This document shows, one piece after another, positions 40,541-49,179 of a stretch of 64,000 bases of DNA. Made by a program: the position numbers and the translations under genes. A model generated the notes under the pieces. That model made no database searches. It had not been told where the DNA came from and worked only from the letters and a program-made list of their open reading frames with translations. The stretch is from positions 1 through 64,000 of the forward strand of contig JAJEBK010000043.1 in the NCBI GenBank assembly GCA_022823945.1. Direction: 5' to 3'. Each line of letters opens with the position of its first letter. Within the stretch, counting starts at the first letter, position 1. The DNA comes from Anaerolineae bacterium (GTDB lineage: Bacteria; Chloroflexota; Anaerolineae; Aggregatilineales; Phototrophicaceae).

Positions 40541-41950
40541 TTATAGTTGAGTTACCAACTGGCGAAAGTGATTTCCGCGCTCGGCGAAATCTGCATAGGC
40601 GTCGTAACTGGTGCCGCCAGGCGAAAGCAACACAACATCGCCCGCCAGCGCCACGCGAGCCGCGCATTCGACCGCATCGGCCAAGGTGTCGGCGCGCAGC
40701 ACTTGTCCCTGGCGTGGACGCATCAGGCTGAGCAAGGGCATCACTTTTGAGGCAACTTGCTTTTCTCCCCCTTCCCCAAAGACGACGATATGCTTTGCCT
40801 TGCGCAGGGCTACTTGCAGCGTCGCTTGCCAGGGCAGGTCTTTGTCTGCCCCGCCGATCAGCAACACCAGCGGCTCGTCGTAGCTTTGCAAAGCTGCGTG
40901 CAGCCGCTCTGGCGCGGTGGCGATGCTGTCGTTTACCCAGCTGACGCCATTTTGCGTGCGCACAACTTCCAGCCGATGCGCAACTGGACGAAAGTCGCGA
41001 ATGGCGGCGCGCATCACTTCTGGCGCGATACCAGGACGGTCGGTCGCCAAGCCCATGCCGCCGGTGATCGCGCAGGCAGCCAGCACATTCGACACATTGT
41101 GATCGCCCCGCAGCGAGATATCATCTCGCCGACAAACCACATGCGCCGCGCCATCAAAACTGGCCGCGCCCGAAACCAGCAGCCGGTTGCCCAGCATGAA
41201 GGCACCGTTCGCAACCATTTCGTAGCTGCTGAAGCGCAGGTCTTCGCCGGCTACCAACTGCGCGAAAGGCTGGCTGACTCTGTCGTCCTGACAAAGCACC
41301 GCCACATCCTGCTTGCGTTGATGCCGCAATATGTTCGACTTGGCAGCGGCGTATTTGTCCAGGCTGCCATGCCGATCGAGGTGATTCGGGGTCAGATTCA
41401 AGATGGCAGCGACCTGTGGCGAACTGCCCATCAACTCCAGCTGAAAACTGGAAAGCTCCATGACGACGATGTCCATCGGGTTGATCTTCGCCAGGTCTCG
41501 GAGCAAGGGATTGCCGATATTGCCGCCCAGCCAGACTGTATAGCCAGCTTGCCGCAGAATAGCTGCCACCAGCGAGGCGGTCGTCGTCTTGCCAGCGCTG
41601 CCGGTGATGCCGATTACGGGCGCCGGACAGCGCTCCAGGAAGAGCTGAGCATCGTTGCTTAAGGGGATTCCGTGCTCGCGCGCTTCGACCAGCAGAGGCA
41701 AATCCAGCGGCACACCCCCGGAAACGCAGATCAAGCGCGCGCCAATCAGAACATCTTCCGGGTGTCCGCCCAGATAAAAGCGCACGCCTTTCCAGTCGCG
41801 GCGGCGCACAGCCAATTCCCGGGCGCTACGACTGTCGGTGACAACCACATCCGCGCCAATAGTCGGCAGCCAGCGAGCCAAGGCGCGTCCCTGTCGCCCA
41901 AAGCCAAAGACAACGACTCGCTTGCCCGCCAGAAAATCGCGTCCGCTCAT
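40541..41950 (-). CDS. murD: UDP-N-acetylmuramoylalanine-D-glutamate ligase
   Basis: 469 residues from the ATG at 41950. RVVVFGFGRQGRALARWL, ATP loop GITGSAGKTTTASLVAAIL near 110-128, ELSSFQLEL, LTPNHLDRHGS, DSIATAPER and LIGGADKDLPW are MurD hallmarks. It adds D-Glu to UDP-MurNAc-Ala. The open frame upstream of this ATG runs antisense-like through mraY in another frame and is not coding. It lies between mraY and ftsW, as is usual. Confidence 0.94.
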   Translation of the reverse strand: MSGRDFLAGKRVVVFGFGRQGRALARWLPTIGADVVVTDSRSARELAVRRRDWKGVRFYLGGHPEDVLIGARLICVSGGVPLDLPLLVEAREHGIPLSNDAQLFLERCPAPVIGITGSAGKTTTASLVAAILRQAGYTVWLGGNIGNPLLRDLAKINPMDIVVMELSSFQLELMGSSPQVAAILNLTPNHLDRHGSLDKYAAAKSNILRHQRKQDVAVLCQDDRVSQPFAQLVAGEDLRFSSYEMVANGAFMLGNRLLVSGAASFDGAAHVVCRRDDISLRGDHNVSNVLAACAITGGMGLATDRPGIAPEVMRAAIRDFRPVAHRLEVVRTQNGVSWVNDSIATAPERLHAALQSYDEPLVLLIGGADKDLPWQATLQVALRKAKHIVVFGEGGEKQVASKVMPLLSLMRPRQGQVLRADTLADAVECAARVALAGDVVLLSPGGTSYDAYADFAERGNHFRQLVTQL

Positions 41951-41964
41951 AGTCTCGCCCAGGC

Positions 41965-42990
41965 TCAGAGCAACGCCAGCGCCACGCCGACGAACGCGCT
42001 CAATATCGCGATCAGCCAAAAACGTTGCACGATGCGCATTTCGCTCCAGCCCAGCAGCTCGAAGTGATGATGGATGGGGGTGCGCAAAAAGGGCCGCCAA
42101 TCCACGCCATAAAAGCGCCGCGTGATCTTTGCGGAAGCCACCTGGATAATCACGCTGAGGATTTCGACCACCGGCACAATGGCGATGATGGGCAGCAGCA
42201 GCCATTGCCCCGACATGACGGCGACCGCGCCCAGCGTCGCCCCCAGCGCGAGCGAGCCGGTATCGCCCATGAATAATTGGGCTGGATGCGCGTTGTACCA
42301 CAAGAACGCAAAGCACGCGCCCACAACGACGAAGCACAGCTCGGCGACGAAAATCTGGTTTTGCAGCACGGCGATGACGCCATACGCGGTGTATGCGCTG
42401 GCAGTGATGATGCCCGCCAAGCCATCCAGCCCATCCGTTAGATTGGTCGCATTGGAACTGGCCACGATGATAAATGTGCTAATCACAACAAAAATGACGG
42501 GATTCACCGAGACAGTCACTTGCAACAAGGGCAGGGTCAAAGAATTGGCGAATGAGAATTCAAAATGCGACATCACGGTCGAGGCAAAGAGCGCCAGGAT
42601 GATCTGAAAAGCGAACTTGACCTTGCCCGAAAGCCCTTCTCCCAGATTGCCGCGCGAGGTCTGGATGCCCGCCCAATCGTCGATCAATCCCAGCAGCGCG
42701 AAGCCGATCAATACGAATAGCGGCAGCAAGATGCTGCGACCGCTGCCTTCTTCGACGATGCGCGATAGATTCAGCGCCAGCGAAAACAATATCGCCGGCA
42801 CGATGATCATGATGCCGCCCATGGTCGGCGTGCCGACTTTGTTGATATGGCTGCTGTCTTGCAGCTCGGGGCGGATCTGCTTGCCGATCTTCAACAAGTG
42901 CAGGATTTCAATGAACGGACCGCCCCAGATCATGCCGAGCACGAAAGTCACAGCGCCAATGCTGAGCGCCAGTGGCAGTTGGCTTTCCAT
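41965..42990 (-). CDS. mraY: phospho-MurNAc-pentapeptide transferase
   Basis: 341 residues, about ten membrane helices. HINKVGTPTMGGIMII, LLGLIDDWAGIQTSRGNLG (Asp-Asp site), NATNLTDGLDGLAG and TPIHHHFELLGWSE match MraY. It moves phospho-MurNAc-peptide to undecaprenyl phosphate, making lipid I. Here it directly follows ftsI (2-base gap); in most bacteria murE and murF stand between them. Confidence 0.96.
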   Translation of the reverse strand: MESQLPLALSIGAVTFVLGMIWGGPFIEILHLLKIGKQIRPELQDSSHINKVGTPTMGGIMIIVPAILFSLALNLSRIVEEGSGRSILLPLFVLIGFALLGLIDDWAGIQTSRGNLGEGLSGKVKFAFQIILALFASTVMSHFEFSFANSLTLPLLQVTVSVNPVIFVVISTFIIVASSNATNLTDGLDGLAGIITASAYTAYGVIAVLQNQIFVAELCFVVVGACFAFLWYNAHPAQLFMGDTGSLALGATLGAVAVMSGQWLLLPIIAIVPVVEILSVIIQVASAKITRRFYGVDWRPFLRTPIHHHFELLGWSEMRIVQRFWLIAILSAFVGVALALL

Positions 42991-42992
42991 AG

Positions 42993-44750
42993 CTAGTCCT
43001 GCTCCGTCTGGGACGCGCGCAGGCGGGCTTCGACCGTTTGTAGCTCGCGCCGAACCGCGTCGTCCGGGATCTCGAGCAAGATAACCAGCCGGTCGGCGAT
43101 GCGTCTGAAGACTGGCGCAGCCACTTCAAAACCGAAAAAGTCGTCGGGTCTGTCCAGCTTGACCATCGCCACCACTTCTGGCTCGTCAGCCGGCAAAAAG
43201 CCGATGAACGATACGATCGAGGAGTTGGGGCCTGTCTCATAACCGATGGCGGTGTTGATCTGGGCGGTGCCCGGTTTGCCAGCCACGGTGTAATTGGGCA
43301 TATAGGCTTCGGGAGCGCCTTCGCGCACTGTGCGCACCAGCAAATTTTTGAGAATGTTGGCGGTTTCTGTCGAAAGCACGCGCCGGACTGTGCTGTGCCG
43401 CGCGTCTTTGGGTCCTTCTTCGCTTATCACCTGGCGGACGATATGCGGTTGGCGCATGATGCCGTCGTTGGCGATGGCCGCGAAGGCGGTGATCATCTGC
43501 ATCTGAGTAACTTGTAGATCTTGTCCATAGCTGTTCAGCCCAAAAGCGCTTTCGCTCCAGCCGGTATCGCCCCGCAGACGCAACTCGCCTTGCTCTTCGT
43601 TGAACAAGCCCACGCCCGTCGCTTGCCCGAGGCCAAATGCCCGCAAGCCGCTGTAGAAAGCTTCTTCGCCCATTGCCAGCGCCATGGTTGCGCTGCCCAC
43701 ATGCAGCGATTGCGCCAGCACGCCGGTGATATCGACAGCGCCATGCGCTCGAAAAAAGCGATTGCGAAACTCGCGCCCGCCGATTTCGATCAAACCGACA
43801 TCATTATAGCTCCATTGCGCTGTGATGGCGCCACTTTCCAGCGCTGTCGCCGCCGTCAGCACCTGCATGAGCGAGCCCGGTTCATAAGTCTCTTGCACAG
43901 CCGGATTGATCAGCAGATTGGGATCGGTGATTTCCAGGAAGCGGTTGGGGTCAAAAGAAGGATAATTCGCCAGCGCCAGCACTTCGCCATTGCGCGGATC
44001 CATGACAATGATGCTGCCGCGGAATGCCCCATTTTCCCGGACTGCCTGCTCCAGCTCGACTTCCATCCAGAATTGCACATCGCGGTCGAGCGTCAGCACG
44101 ATATCTTGTCCGCGCTGTTCGGCAGGCCGGTCTTCAGGCAAGTCGAAGGGCACATTGCTGACCGACAAATCCATCACCCGGCCCGCCAGTGTGCTGTTGT
44201 ATGCGCCTTCCACGCCCAAGGTGCCGATAAGCCCGTCGTCCAATACGATGCCGATGACATGCGCCGCCAGGCTGCCTTGCGGATAAAAGCGCCTGGGTAT
44301 CTCTTCCAAGCCCAGCGATATGTCGTCCAGCGCCGCGACCGCCTGACCCTGCTCAGCCGAGATGGGTCCTGCCACAAACTCCCAAACATTCTCGCTGGTC
44401 AGTTTGAAATAAAGCTCTACTTCATCCATATCCAGGATCACGGACAGTTGCTTCATCAAAGTCTCGGCATCAAAGACCAGGTCGGGGCTGACTCCGAGTC
44501 GATATTGCACAATGTTGAAGGTCAGTGGCTCGCCATCACGGTCATAAATCATGCCGCGCTCAGCCGGGATGCGCAGCGTTGTATTGGTGATCGAGCTGCC
44601 GATGCGCTCCAACTCCTGCCGCACCGACCTCGGGAAGAACTGGAAGTTCGCCAAATGGATGATCAGCAAGCTGGCCAGGAAGATCAGAAAAAGCGCCACG
44701 ATGGGCAGGCGCGCATGGATGGTGGCTTGCTGTGTGGATTGTCCCGGCAT
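42993..44750 (-). CDS. ftsI: FtsI/PBP2-type division protein with altered transpeptidase motifs
   Basis: 585 residues: membrane helix near 16-36, dimerisation domain (IPAERGMIYDRDGEPL near 61-76), then a class B PBP transpeptidase fold. Place and alignment are those of FtsI, but the active-site motifs are changed: YEPGSLMQV at 289-297 has Gln296 where the general-base Lys of SxxK belongs, SLH at 348-350 replaces SxN, and KPG at 492-494 replaces KTG. The codons are unambiguous (CAG for Gln296, bases 43863-43865). The frame is intact and the rest is conserved, so it may be a structural, catalytically dead divisome partner of FtsW. Confidence 0.88.
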   Translation of the reverse strand: MPGQSTQQATIHARLPIVALFLIFLASLLIIHLANFQFFPRSVRQELERIGSSITNTTLRIPAERGMIYDRDGEPLTFNIVQYRLGVSPDLVFDAETLMKQLSVILDMDEVELYFKLTSENVWEFVAGPISAEQGQAVAALDDISLGLEEIPRRFYPQGSLAAHVIGIVLDDGLIGTLGVEGAYNSTLAGRVMDLSVSNVPFDLPEDRPAEQRGQDIVLTLDRDVQFWMEVELEQAVRENGAFRGSIIVMDPRNGEVLALANYPSFDPNRFLEITDPNLLINPAVQETYEPGSLMQVLTAATALESGAITAQWSYNDVGLIEIGGREFRNRFFRAHGAVDITGVLAQSLHVGSATMALAMGEEAFYSGLRAFGLGQATGVGLFNEEQGELRLRGDTGWSESAFGLNSYGQDLQVTQMQMITAFAAIANDGIMRQPHIVRQVISEEGPKDARHSTVRRVLSTETANILKNLLVRTVREGAPEAYMPNYTVAGKPGTAQINTAIGYETGPNSSIVSFIGFLPADEPEVVAMVKLDRPDDFFGFEVAAPVFRRIADRLVILLEIPDDAVRRELQTVEARLRASQTEQD

Positions 44751-44753
44751 GCG

Positions 44754-45224
44754 TCACTCGCCGAAAGCCTGAAATTGCCGGCGCAAGAGATCAAATTGCG
44801 ATTGCAGCCAGCCGCCAAAGGTCTCGTCATAATCGGATGCTGCTGGCTCGGCGCTGTGCCTTGCTGCGGCTGCGAATGCCCTTGTCTGCCGATTTGGGTT
44901 GTAGCTTTCAAATACCAGGTATTCGATGTCGTCGTTGGTGGCGGGGCGGAAGCCGATTTCCACCGCGCGAGCATACAAACGCGGCACGATGCGAAAGCTG
45001 GCTATCTCGCCGATTAGCTGTTCGTTCTGCTGTTTGATCTCGTCGCGGCGGGCGATGAGATCTTCGATTTCGCGATTTGTAATGGCGAAGGCGGCCACCT
45101 GCGACAGGTACAAGCTGCCCAGAATCAATAGAATCGCCACACTCAGGATGGCGATGGCTGTCGCCTGGCTCTGCGTCTGGAAGCGTCGGCGGCTGAATGT
45201 ATGTTGAAACCAGGCTTGCGACAT
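44754..45224 (-). CDS. ftsL: FtsL/DivIC-like septum protein
   Basis: 156 residues: basic N-terminus, one membrane helix (AIAILSVAILLILGSLYLS), then a coiled coil with leucine-zipper character (ITNREIEDLIARRDEIKQQNEQLIGEIA) and a short conserved stretch RLYARAVEIGFRPAT. This is the FtsL/DivIC architecture, and its place between rsmH and ftsI is canonical. A 50-residue variable tail follows. The family has low sequence conservation, so the call rests on topology and position. Confidence 0.82.
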   Translation of the reverse strand: MSQAWFQHTFSRRRFQTQSQATAIAILSVAILLILGSLYLSQVAAFAITNREIEDLIARRDEIKQQNEQLIGEIASFRIVPRLYARAVEIGFRPATNDDIEYLVFESYNPNRQTRAFAAAARHSAEPAASDYDETFGGWLQSQFDLLRRQFQAFGE

Positions 45225-45310
45225 GACTCACCCTGGCGCGACCGGTCGACGCGCCGCTTCTATTCCAATGTATCAGAATCGCCAGCTTGCGCAACTTGCC
45301 AGCGCGGCGA

Positions 45311-46231
45311 TTACAACTTCTCGGCAACCCGCAGTTTGGCGCTGCGGCTGCGTGGATTTCGCTGGATCTCTGCTTGGCTGGGGGTGATGGGCTTGCGGTT
45401 GACGAGGCGGATGCTCGCGCGTTTGCTGCCCAACGAGGCCATGCCCGGCGGAGCATTTTGACTATGTGCCAGCTCGCGGAATGCCCGCTTGACGATGCGA
45501 TCTTCGAGGCTGTGAAAGCTGATGATCGCCAGTCGGCCGCCCGAAGGCAGCAGATCGACAGCGATGGGAATGACTCGTTCGACAGTTGCCAGTTCGTCGT
45601 TGACTGCGATGCGCAGCGCCTGGAATGTGCGCGTGGCTGGATGAATGCGCATGGACCGGCGCAGGGGGGCGGGCAGCGCGGCGGCAACCAGCTCGGCCAG
45701 TTCGCGCGTCGTGCCGATCGGCCGGGCAGCCACGATGGCGCGGACGATGCGGCGAGCCTGCCGTTCTTCACCATAGCGAAACAGCAGCCGCGTCAACTCC
45801 TCGCCCGGCAGGGTGTTGACGATGTCGTTCGCGCTTGCGTCCAAAGATGTGTCAAAGCGCATATCCAGCCGCGCAGCGTGCCGAAAGGAGAAGCCGCGGG
45901 CGGGGTCGTCCAGCTGCAGCGAAGACAAGCCCAAATCCAGCAGAATGGCATCCACGACATCCCAGCCCAGTTCTTGCGCATATTCACGCATGCGCAAATA
46001 GCTGCCTTGGAACAAACGCGTCCGGCCATCATGCTCTTGCAATGTCTGCCTGGCTGTCTGCAGGGCGTGCGCGTCCAGGTCGCAGCCCAGCAGCTTTTCC
46101 GCGCCCGCATCCAGCAGCGCCTTGCTGTGCCCGCCAGCGCCCAGGGTGCCATCAATAACGCGAGAAGGCGCTTTTCCGCCGGGCATCAGCGCCGCGATGG
46201 CTTCATCCAGCAAGACGGGAATATGTGTCAT
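45311..46231 (-). CDS. rsmH: 16S rRNA (cytosine1402-N4)-methyltransferase
   Basis: 306 residues from the ATG at 46231 (GAGG 6 bases upstream). HIPVLLDEAIAAL, DGTLGAGGHSKALL (SAM loop), DAILLDLGLSSLQLDDPARGFSF, HPATRTFQALRIAVNDE, ISFHSLEDRIVKRAF and NPRSRSAKLRVAEK are all signatures. It is the first gene of the dcw cluster; mraZ, normally upstream, is absent and uvrC diverges instead. Confidence 0.95.
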   Translation of the reverse strand: MTHIPVLLDEAIAALMPGGKAPSRVIDGTLGAGGHSKALLDAGAEKLLGCDLDAHALQTARQTLQEHDGRTRLFQGSYLRMREYAQELGWDVVDAILLDLGLSSLQLDDPARGFSFRHAARLDMRFDTSLDASANDIVNTLPGEELTRLLFRYGEERQARRIVRAIVAARPIGTTRELAELVAAALPAPLRRSMRIHPATRTFQALRIAVNDELATVERVIPIAVDLLPSGGRLAIISFHSLEDRIVKRAFRELAHSQNAPPGMASLGSKRASIRLVNRKPITPSQAEIQRNPRSRSAKLRVAEKL

Positions 46232-46305
46232 CCAGAACCTCGTTGGTGCGTCAATGCGGAAGGAGCAAAATTGCGAATCTCCAACGCGCCGCAGAATCGG
46301 CATCA

Positions 46306-46317
46306 TGCTACACTATA
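46306..46317. promoter_or_regulatory. overlapping divergent -10 elements for uvrC and the dcw cluster
   Basis: TGCTACACT on the plus strand (46306-46314) is an extended -10 for uvrC, leaving about 36 bases to its ATG. On the minus strand TATAGT (46317-46312) could serve rsmH. The two hexamers overlap, so the promoters would compete. No clear -35 boxes accompany them. Confidence 0.4.
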
Positions 46318-46356
46318 CGCGATATTCGTCCGCGAAAGTTATCCTGCTGTCGCCCA

Positions 46357-48243
46357 ATGTCGTACCAGAAACCCGCGCATATCGAAACCATCCTCAAAAA
46401 TCTGCCCGCCAAGCCCGGCTGTTACCTGATGAAAAACAGCCGCGGCAAGATCATCTATGTGGGCAAGGCGAAGCGGTTGCGCAACCGCGTCCGCAGCTAT
46501 TTCACCACGCATGCCGATGGCAACGGCAAAACCCTGCGCATGCGCTCCGAGGTCGACGACATCAACTTCATCATCACTGAAAACGAAGTCAAAGCGCTCA
46601 TCCTGGAAGAAACATTAATCAAGAAGCACAAGCCCCGCTACAACATCGAGCTTAAAGATGACAAACGCTATCCTTATATCCGCGTCAGCTGGAGCGATGC
46701 CTTCCCCAAAGTCGAAACGACGCGCCGAATCGTCAACGATGGCTCGCGCTATTTTGGTCCCTATTCGGCTATGTGGGTGGTGCAAAAGACCTTGAGCGAC
46801 TTGCGCCGCGCCTTCCCCTATTTGACTTGCGACCGCGACATAGATGGGCAAGACGAGCGCGCCTGCCTTTTTCACGACATCAAATTGTGCAACGCTCCCT
46901 GCATCGGCGCTGTCAGCCGCGACCAATATCGCTTCATGATCCAGGAACTGATGGATGTGCTGAGCGGCCGCGCCAAAGCGGTGCAGCTGCGTCTGGTGAA
47001 CGAAATGAACGCCGCGGCAAAAGAACTCAACTTTGAAAAAGCCGCTGCCATCCGCGATCAACTGCAAGCAATCGACTTCATCACCAACAAGCACAAAGCC
47101 GTGGGCAAGAATCTGACCGACCACGATGTCATCGCCTTGGCTCGCGAAGACCGCGATGCCACCGTGCAGATCATGTTCATCCGCAACGGCAAGCTCATCG
47201 GCAGCGACTCGCGCATGATGAGCAACACCGAAGGCGAATCGGACGCCGTCGTGCTGGAGCAGTTTATCAGCCAGTTTTACGCCGGCAGTGGCAATATCCC
47301 GCGCGAATTGATCTTGCCCGACCAGGTGGGTGAAGCGCGCATCCTGGAAAGTTGGCTCAGCGACAAACGCGCCAGCTCCAAAGTGTCTATCCATGTGCCC
47401 CAGCGCGGAGACAAACGCAAGCTGGTGCGCCTGGCGCAAGAAAATGCCCTGGAGAGCTTGCAGATGATGCGCGCGCAATACGAAGCCGATACCACGCGGC
47501 ACGAGCAAGCCATGGCCGAACTGCAAGCGGCGCTGAGCCTGCCACGCATCCCCAACCGCATCGAATGCTATGACATCAGCACGACGCAGGGCACAGCCAT
47601 CGTGGCCAGCCGCATCGTCTTTGTGCGTGGCGCGCCGCGCAAGAGCGAGTATCGCCGCTTCAACATTCGCAGCGTCGACCACAGCGGTTCCGATGATTAT
47701 CAGTCCATGCGAGAAGCGCTGACCCGCCGCTTCAGCCGCTGGAAAGCCGCGGGCGAATCGGCAGATGAACTCGCGCCCGATGGATTGGACAAGGACGAAA
47801 CCTGGCGGCTGCTGCCCGACTTGCTTCTGATTGACGGCGGAGTGGGACAGCTGAATGTGGCGAGCGCGGTGCTGGACGAGTTCGGCTTGAGTCAACGCGT
47901 GCCGGTCGCCTCGCTGGCGAAGCGCATAGAAGAGGTCTTCTTGCCCGGCCGGGCGCAGTCCATCCTGCTGGAGCGTCGGGGCGAGGCGCTCTATCTGCTG
48001 CAGCGAGCGCGCGACGAAGCCCATCGCTTCGCCATCACCAGCCACCGCACGCGCCGCCGCAAAATGAGCCTGGCCAGCCGCCTGGAAACCATCCCCGGCG
48101 TCGGACCAAAACGGCGCAAGCTGCTGCTAAAGCACTTCGAAAACTCCATAGACGCCATCCGCTCGGCATCAATCGGGGAGCTGGCGCAGGTCAATGGCAT
48201 CAACAAAGAAGTAGCGCTGGCCATCAAGAGTCATTTGGACTAA
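46357..48243 (+). CDS. uvrC: UvrABC excinuclease subunit C
   Basis: 628 residues. GIY-YIG nuclease domain at the N-terminus (PGCYLMKNSRGKIIYVGKAK), ENEVKALILEETLIKKHKPRYN, a UVR domain near 195-230 (NEMNAAAKELNFEKAAAIRDQL), the RNase H-like nuclease with YDISTTQGTAIVASRIVF and LLIDGGVGQLN, and C-terminal helix-hairpin-helix motifs (IPGVGPKRRKLLLKHF). It makes both incisions in nucleotide excision repair. The frame upstream of this ATG runs into rsmH antisense and is not coding. Confidence 0.96.
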   Translation: MSYQKPAHIETILKNLPAKPGCYLMKNSRGKIIYVGKAKRLRNRVRSYFTTHADGNGKTLRMRSEVDDINFIITENEVKALILEETLIKKHKPRYNIELKDDKRYPYIRVSWSDAFPKVETTRRIVNDGSRYFGPYSAMWVVQKTLSDLRRAFPYLTCDRDIDGQDERACLFHDIKLCNAPCIGAVSRDQYRFMIQELMDVLSGRAKAVQLRLVNEMNAAAKELNFEKAAAIRDQLQAIDFITNKHKAVGKNLTDHDVIALAREDRDATVQIMFIRNGKLIGSDSRMMSNTEGESDAVVLEQFISQFYAGSGNIPRELILPDQVGEARILESWLSDKRASSKVSIHVPQRGDKRKLVRLAQENALESLQMMRAQYEADTTRHEQAMAELQAALSLPRIPNRIECYDISTTQGTAIVASRIVFVRGAPRKSEYRRFNIRSVDHSGSDDYQSMREALTRRFSRWKAAGESADELAPDGLDKDETWRLLPDLLLIDGGVGQLNVASAVLDEFGLSQRVPVASLAKRIEEVFLPGRAQSILLERRGEALYLLQRARDEAHRFAITSHRTRRRKMSLASRLETIPGVGPKRRKLLLKHFENSIDAIRSASIGELAQVNGINKEVALAIKSHLD

Positions 48244-48304
48244 GCGCGGCTGGCTTGACAAGCGGAGGTCTTGCCGATACCATTTGTGCTGAATGGGGGT
48301 TGTG

Positions 48305-48610
48305 ATGAATGAGAACGATTTGACGAAATCGCTTAACTTGCCCAAGCGCCCATTTCTGCGCGGCATCGCCAGGCTCGTTGACTTTGGCGGCAGCTTGGAT
48401 CGCAGTCAGCATGAGCGGGTGTTGGCCTTTTATGAGCGAGAAAGACAATCGCTAGAAGCAGAGGCCGCAACAGAAGAGGAAATAGAGCGAAAACCGGGAC
48501 CGATGCAGGATGCCGAGGCAATCGGCTCGTATTGGCGGGCGGTGGGTGACAATCTGCGTTGGGCGCTAACTGAGTACGATAAAGAAATAAGCCGCGAGAA
48601 ACCAGTTTGA
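48305..48610 (+). CDS. small hypothetical protein upstream of DUF2335-like gene
   Basis: 101 residues from the ATG at 48305, which has a GGGGG 6 bases upstream. It begins NENDLTKSLNLPKRPFLRGIARLVDFGG, a stretch rich in conserved-looking K/R-P-F-L-R-G residues, and continues as charged helix (RSQHERVLAFYERERQSLEAEAATEEE). The end contains AIGSYWRAVGDNLRWALTEY. The family is not firmly recognised. Codon use is less GC-rich than in flanking genes. The stop overlaps the next start (TTGA), so the two are coupled. Confidence 0.7.
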   Translation: MNENDLTKSLNLPKRPFLRGIARLVDFGGSLDRSQHERVLAFYERERQSLEAEAATEEEIERKPGPMQDAEAIGSYWRAVGDNLRWALTEYDKEISREKPV

Positions 48611-49176
48611 GCGACGGCAAGCAGAGTCCGGACAAATCGAAAGAGGCGCTAGACTTTCTCGCCGACAATCCCGAGTCATCCGAAATAGAGAGCGTTGCCG
48701 CTGTCCATCCAGAGCCCGCGCCGATAGACTCAGAGTCGCAGCTAGTTGCTGAGTATCGGCAATTGCACTTTGGTCCTTTGCCGCATCCAGACTTGGCGCG
48801 GCAATACGAAGACTTACTGGAAGGCAGCTTTGAACGAATCCTGGTCATGGCTGAGAAAGAACAGGCGGCTCGGTTGCAGCTTGAATCGCAGCGGCACCAA
48901 GATATTGTGAGCAGGGACAGGCAACTGTACGAAGCCGCAGCGGAATACCACCGGCAAGACCTTGCCTCTCGCTCTAAGCGCGAATATGCTGGCATGTGGC
49001 TAGGTTTTTTGCTGGCGGCAGGTGTTCTCTTGATTGCCGCGATGGTCATATTCACAGGGCGCAGTCTGGAGGCGGGAATCGCCTTGATTCTTGGAGATGC
49101 GGCAGTGATCGCAGGCGTATTTTTGCATCAAGCACGTAGCAGCCAGATTGAGCGAAGCTCTCTTGATGACCGCTAG
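48607..49176 (+). CDS. DUF2335-like membrane protein
   Basis: 189 residues starting at TTG, overlapping the previous stop by 4 bases. After a disordered acidic N-terminus comes HFGPLPHPDLARQYEDLLEGSFERILVMAEKEQA, which matches the DUF2335 core (GPLPxPExLxxYexixPGaaerIlxMAEkEQ). Two predicted membrane helices follow (MWLGFLLAAGVLLIAAMVIF and AGIALILGDAAVIAGVFL) and a short polar tail. DUF2335 proteins have no known function and are patchily distributed in accessory regions. Together with the preceding gene it forms a compact unit between two housekeeping genes. Confidence 0.75.
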   Translation: MSDGKQSPDKSKEALDFLADNPESSEIESVAAVHPEPAPIDSESQLVAEYRQLHFGPLPHPDLARQYEDLLEGSFERILVMAEKEQAARLQLESQRHQDIVSRDRQLYEAAAEYHRQDLASRSKREYAGMWLGFLLAAGVLLIAAMVIFTGRSLEAGIALILGDAAVIAGVFLHQARSSQIERSSLDDR

Positions 49177-49179
49177 TGC

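Noticed and set aside
46615..48045. 476-codon minus-strand frame opposite uvrC
   Set aside because: Antisense shadow of a well-conserved gene; composition follows the complement of uvrC codons.
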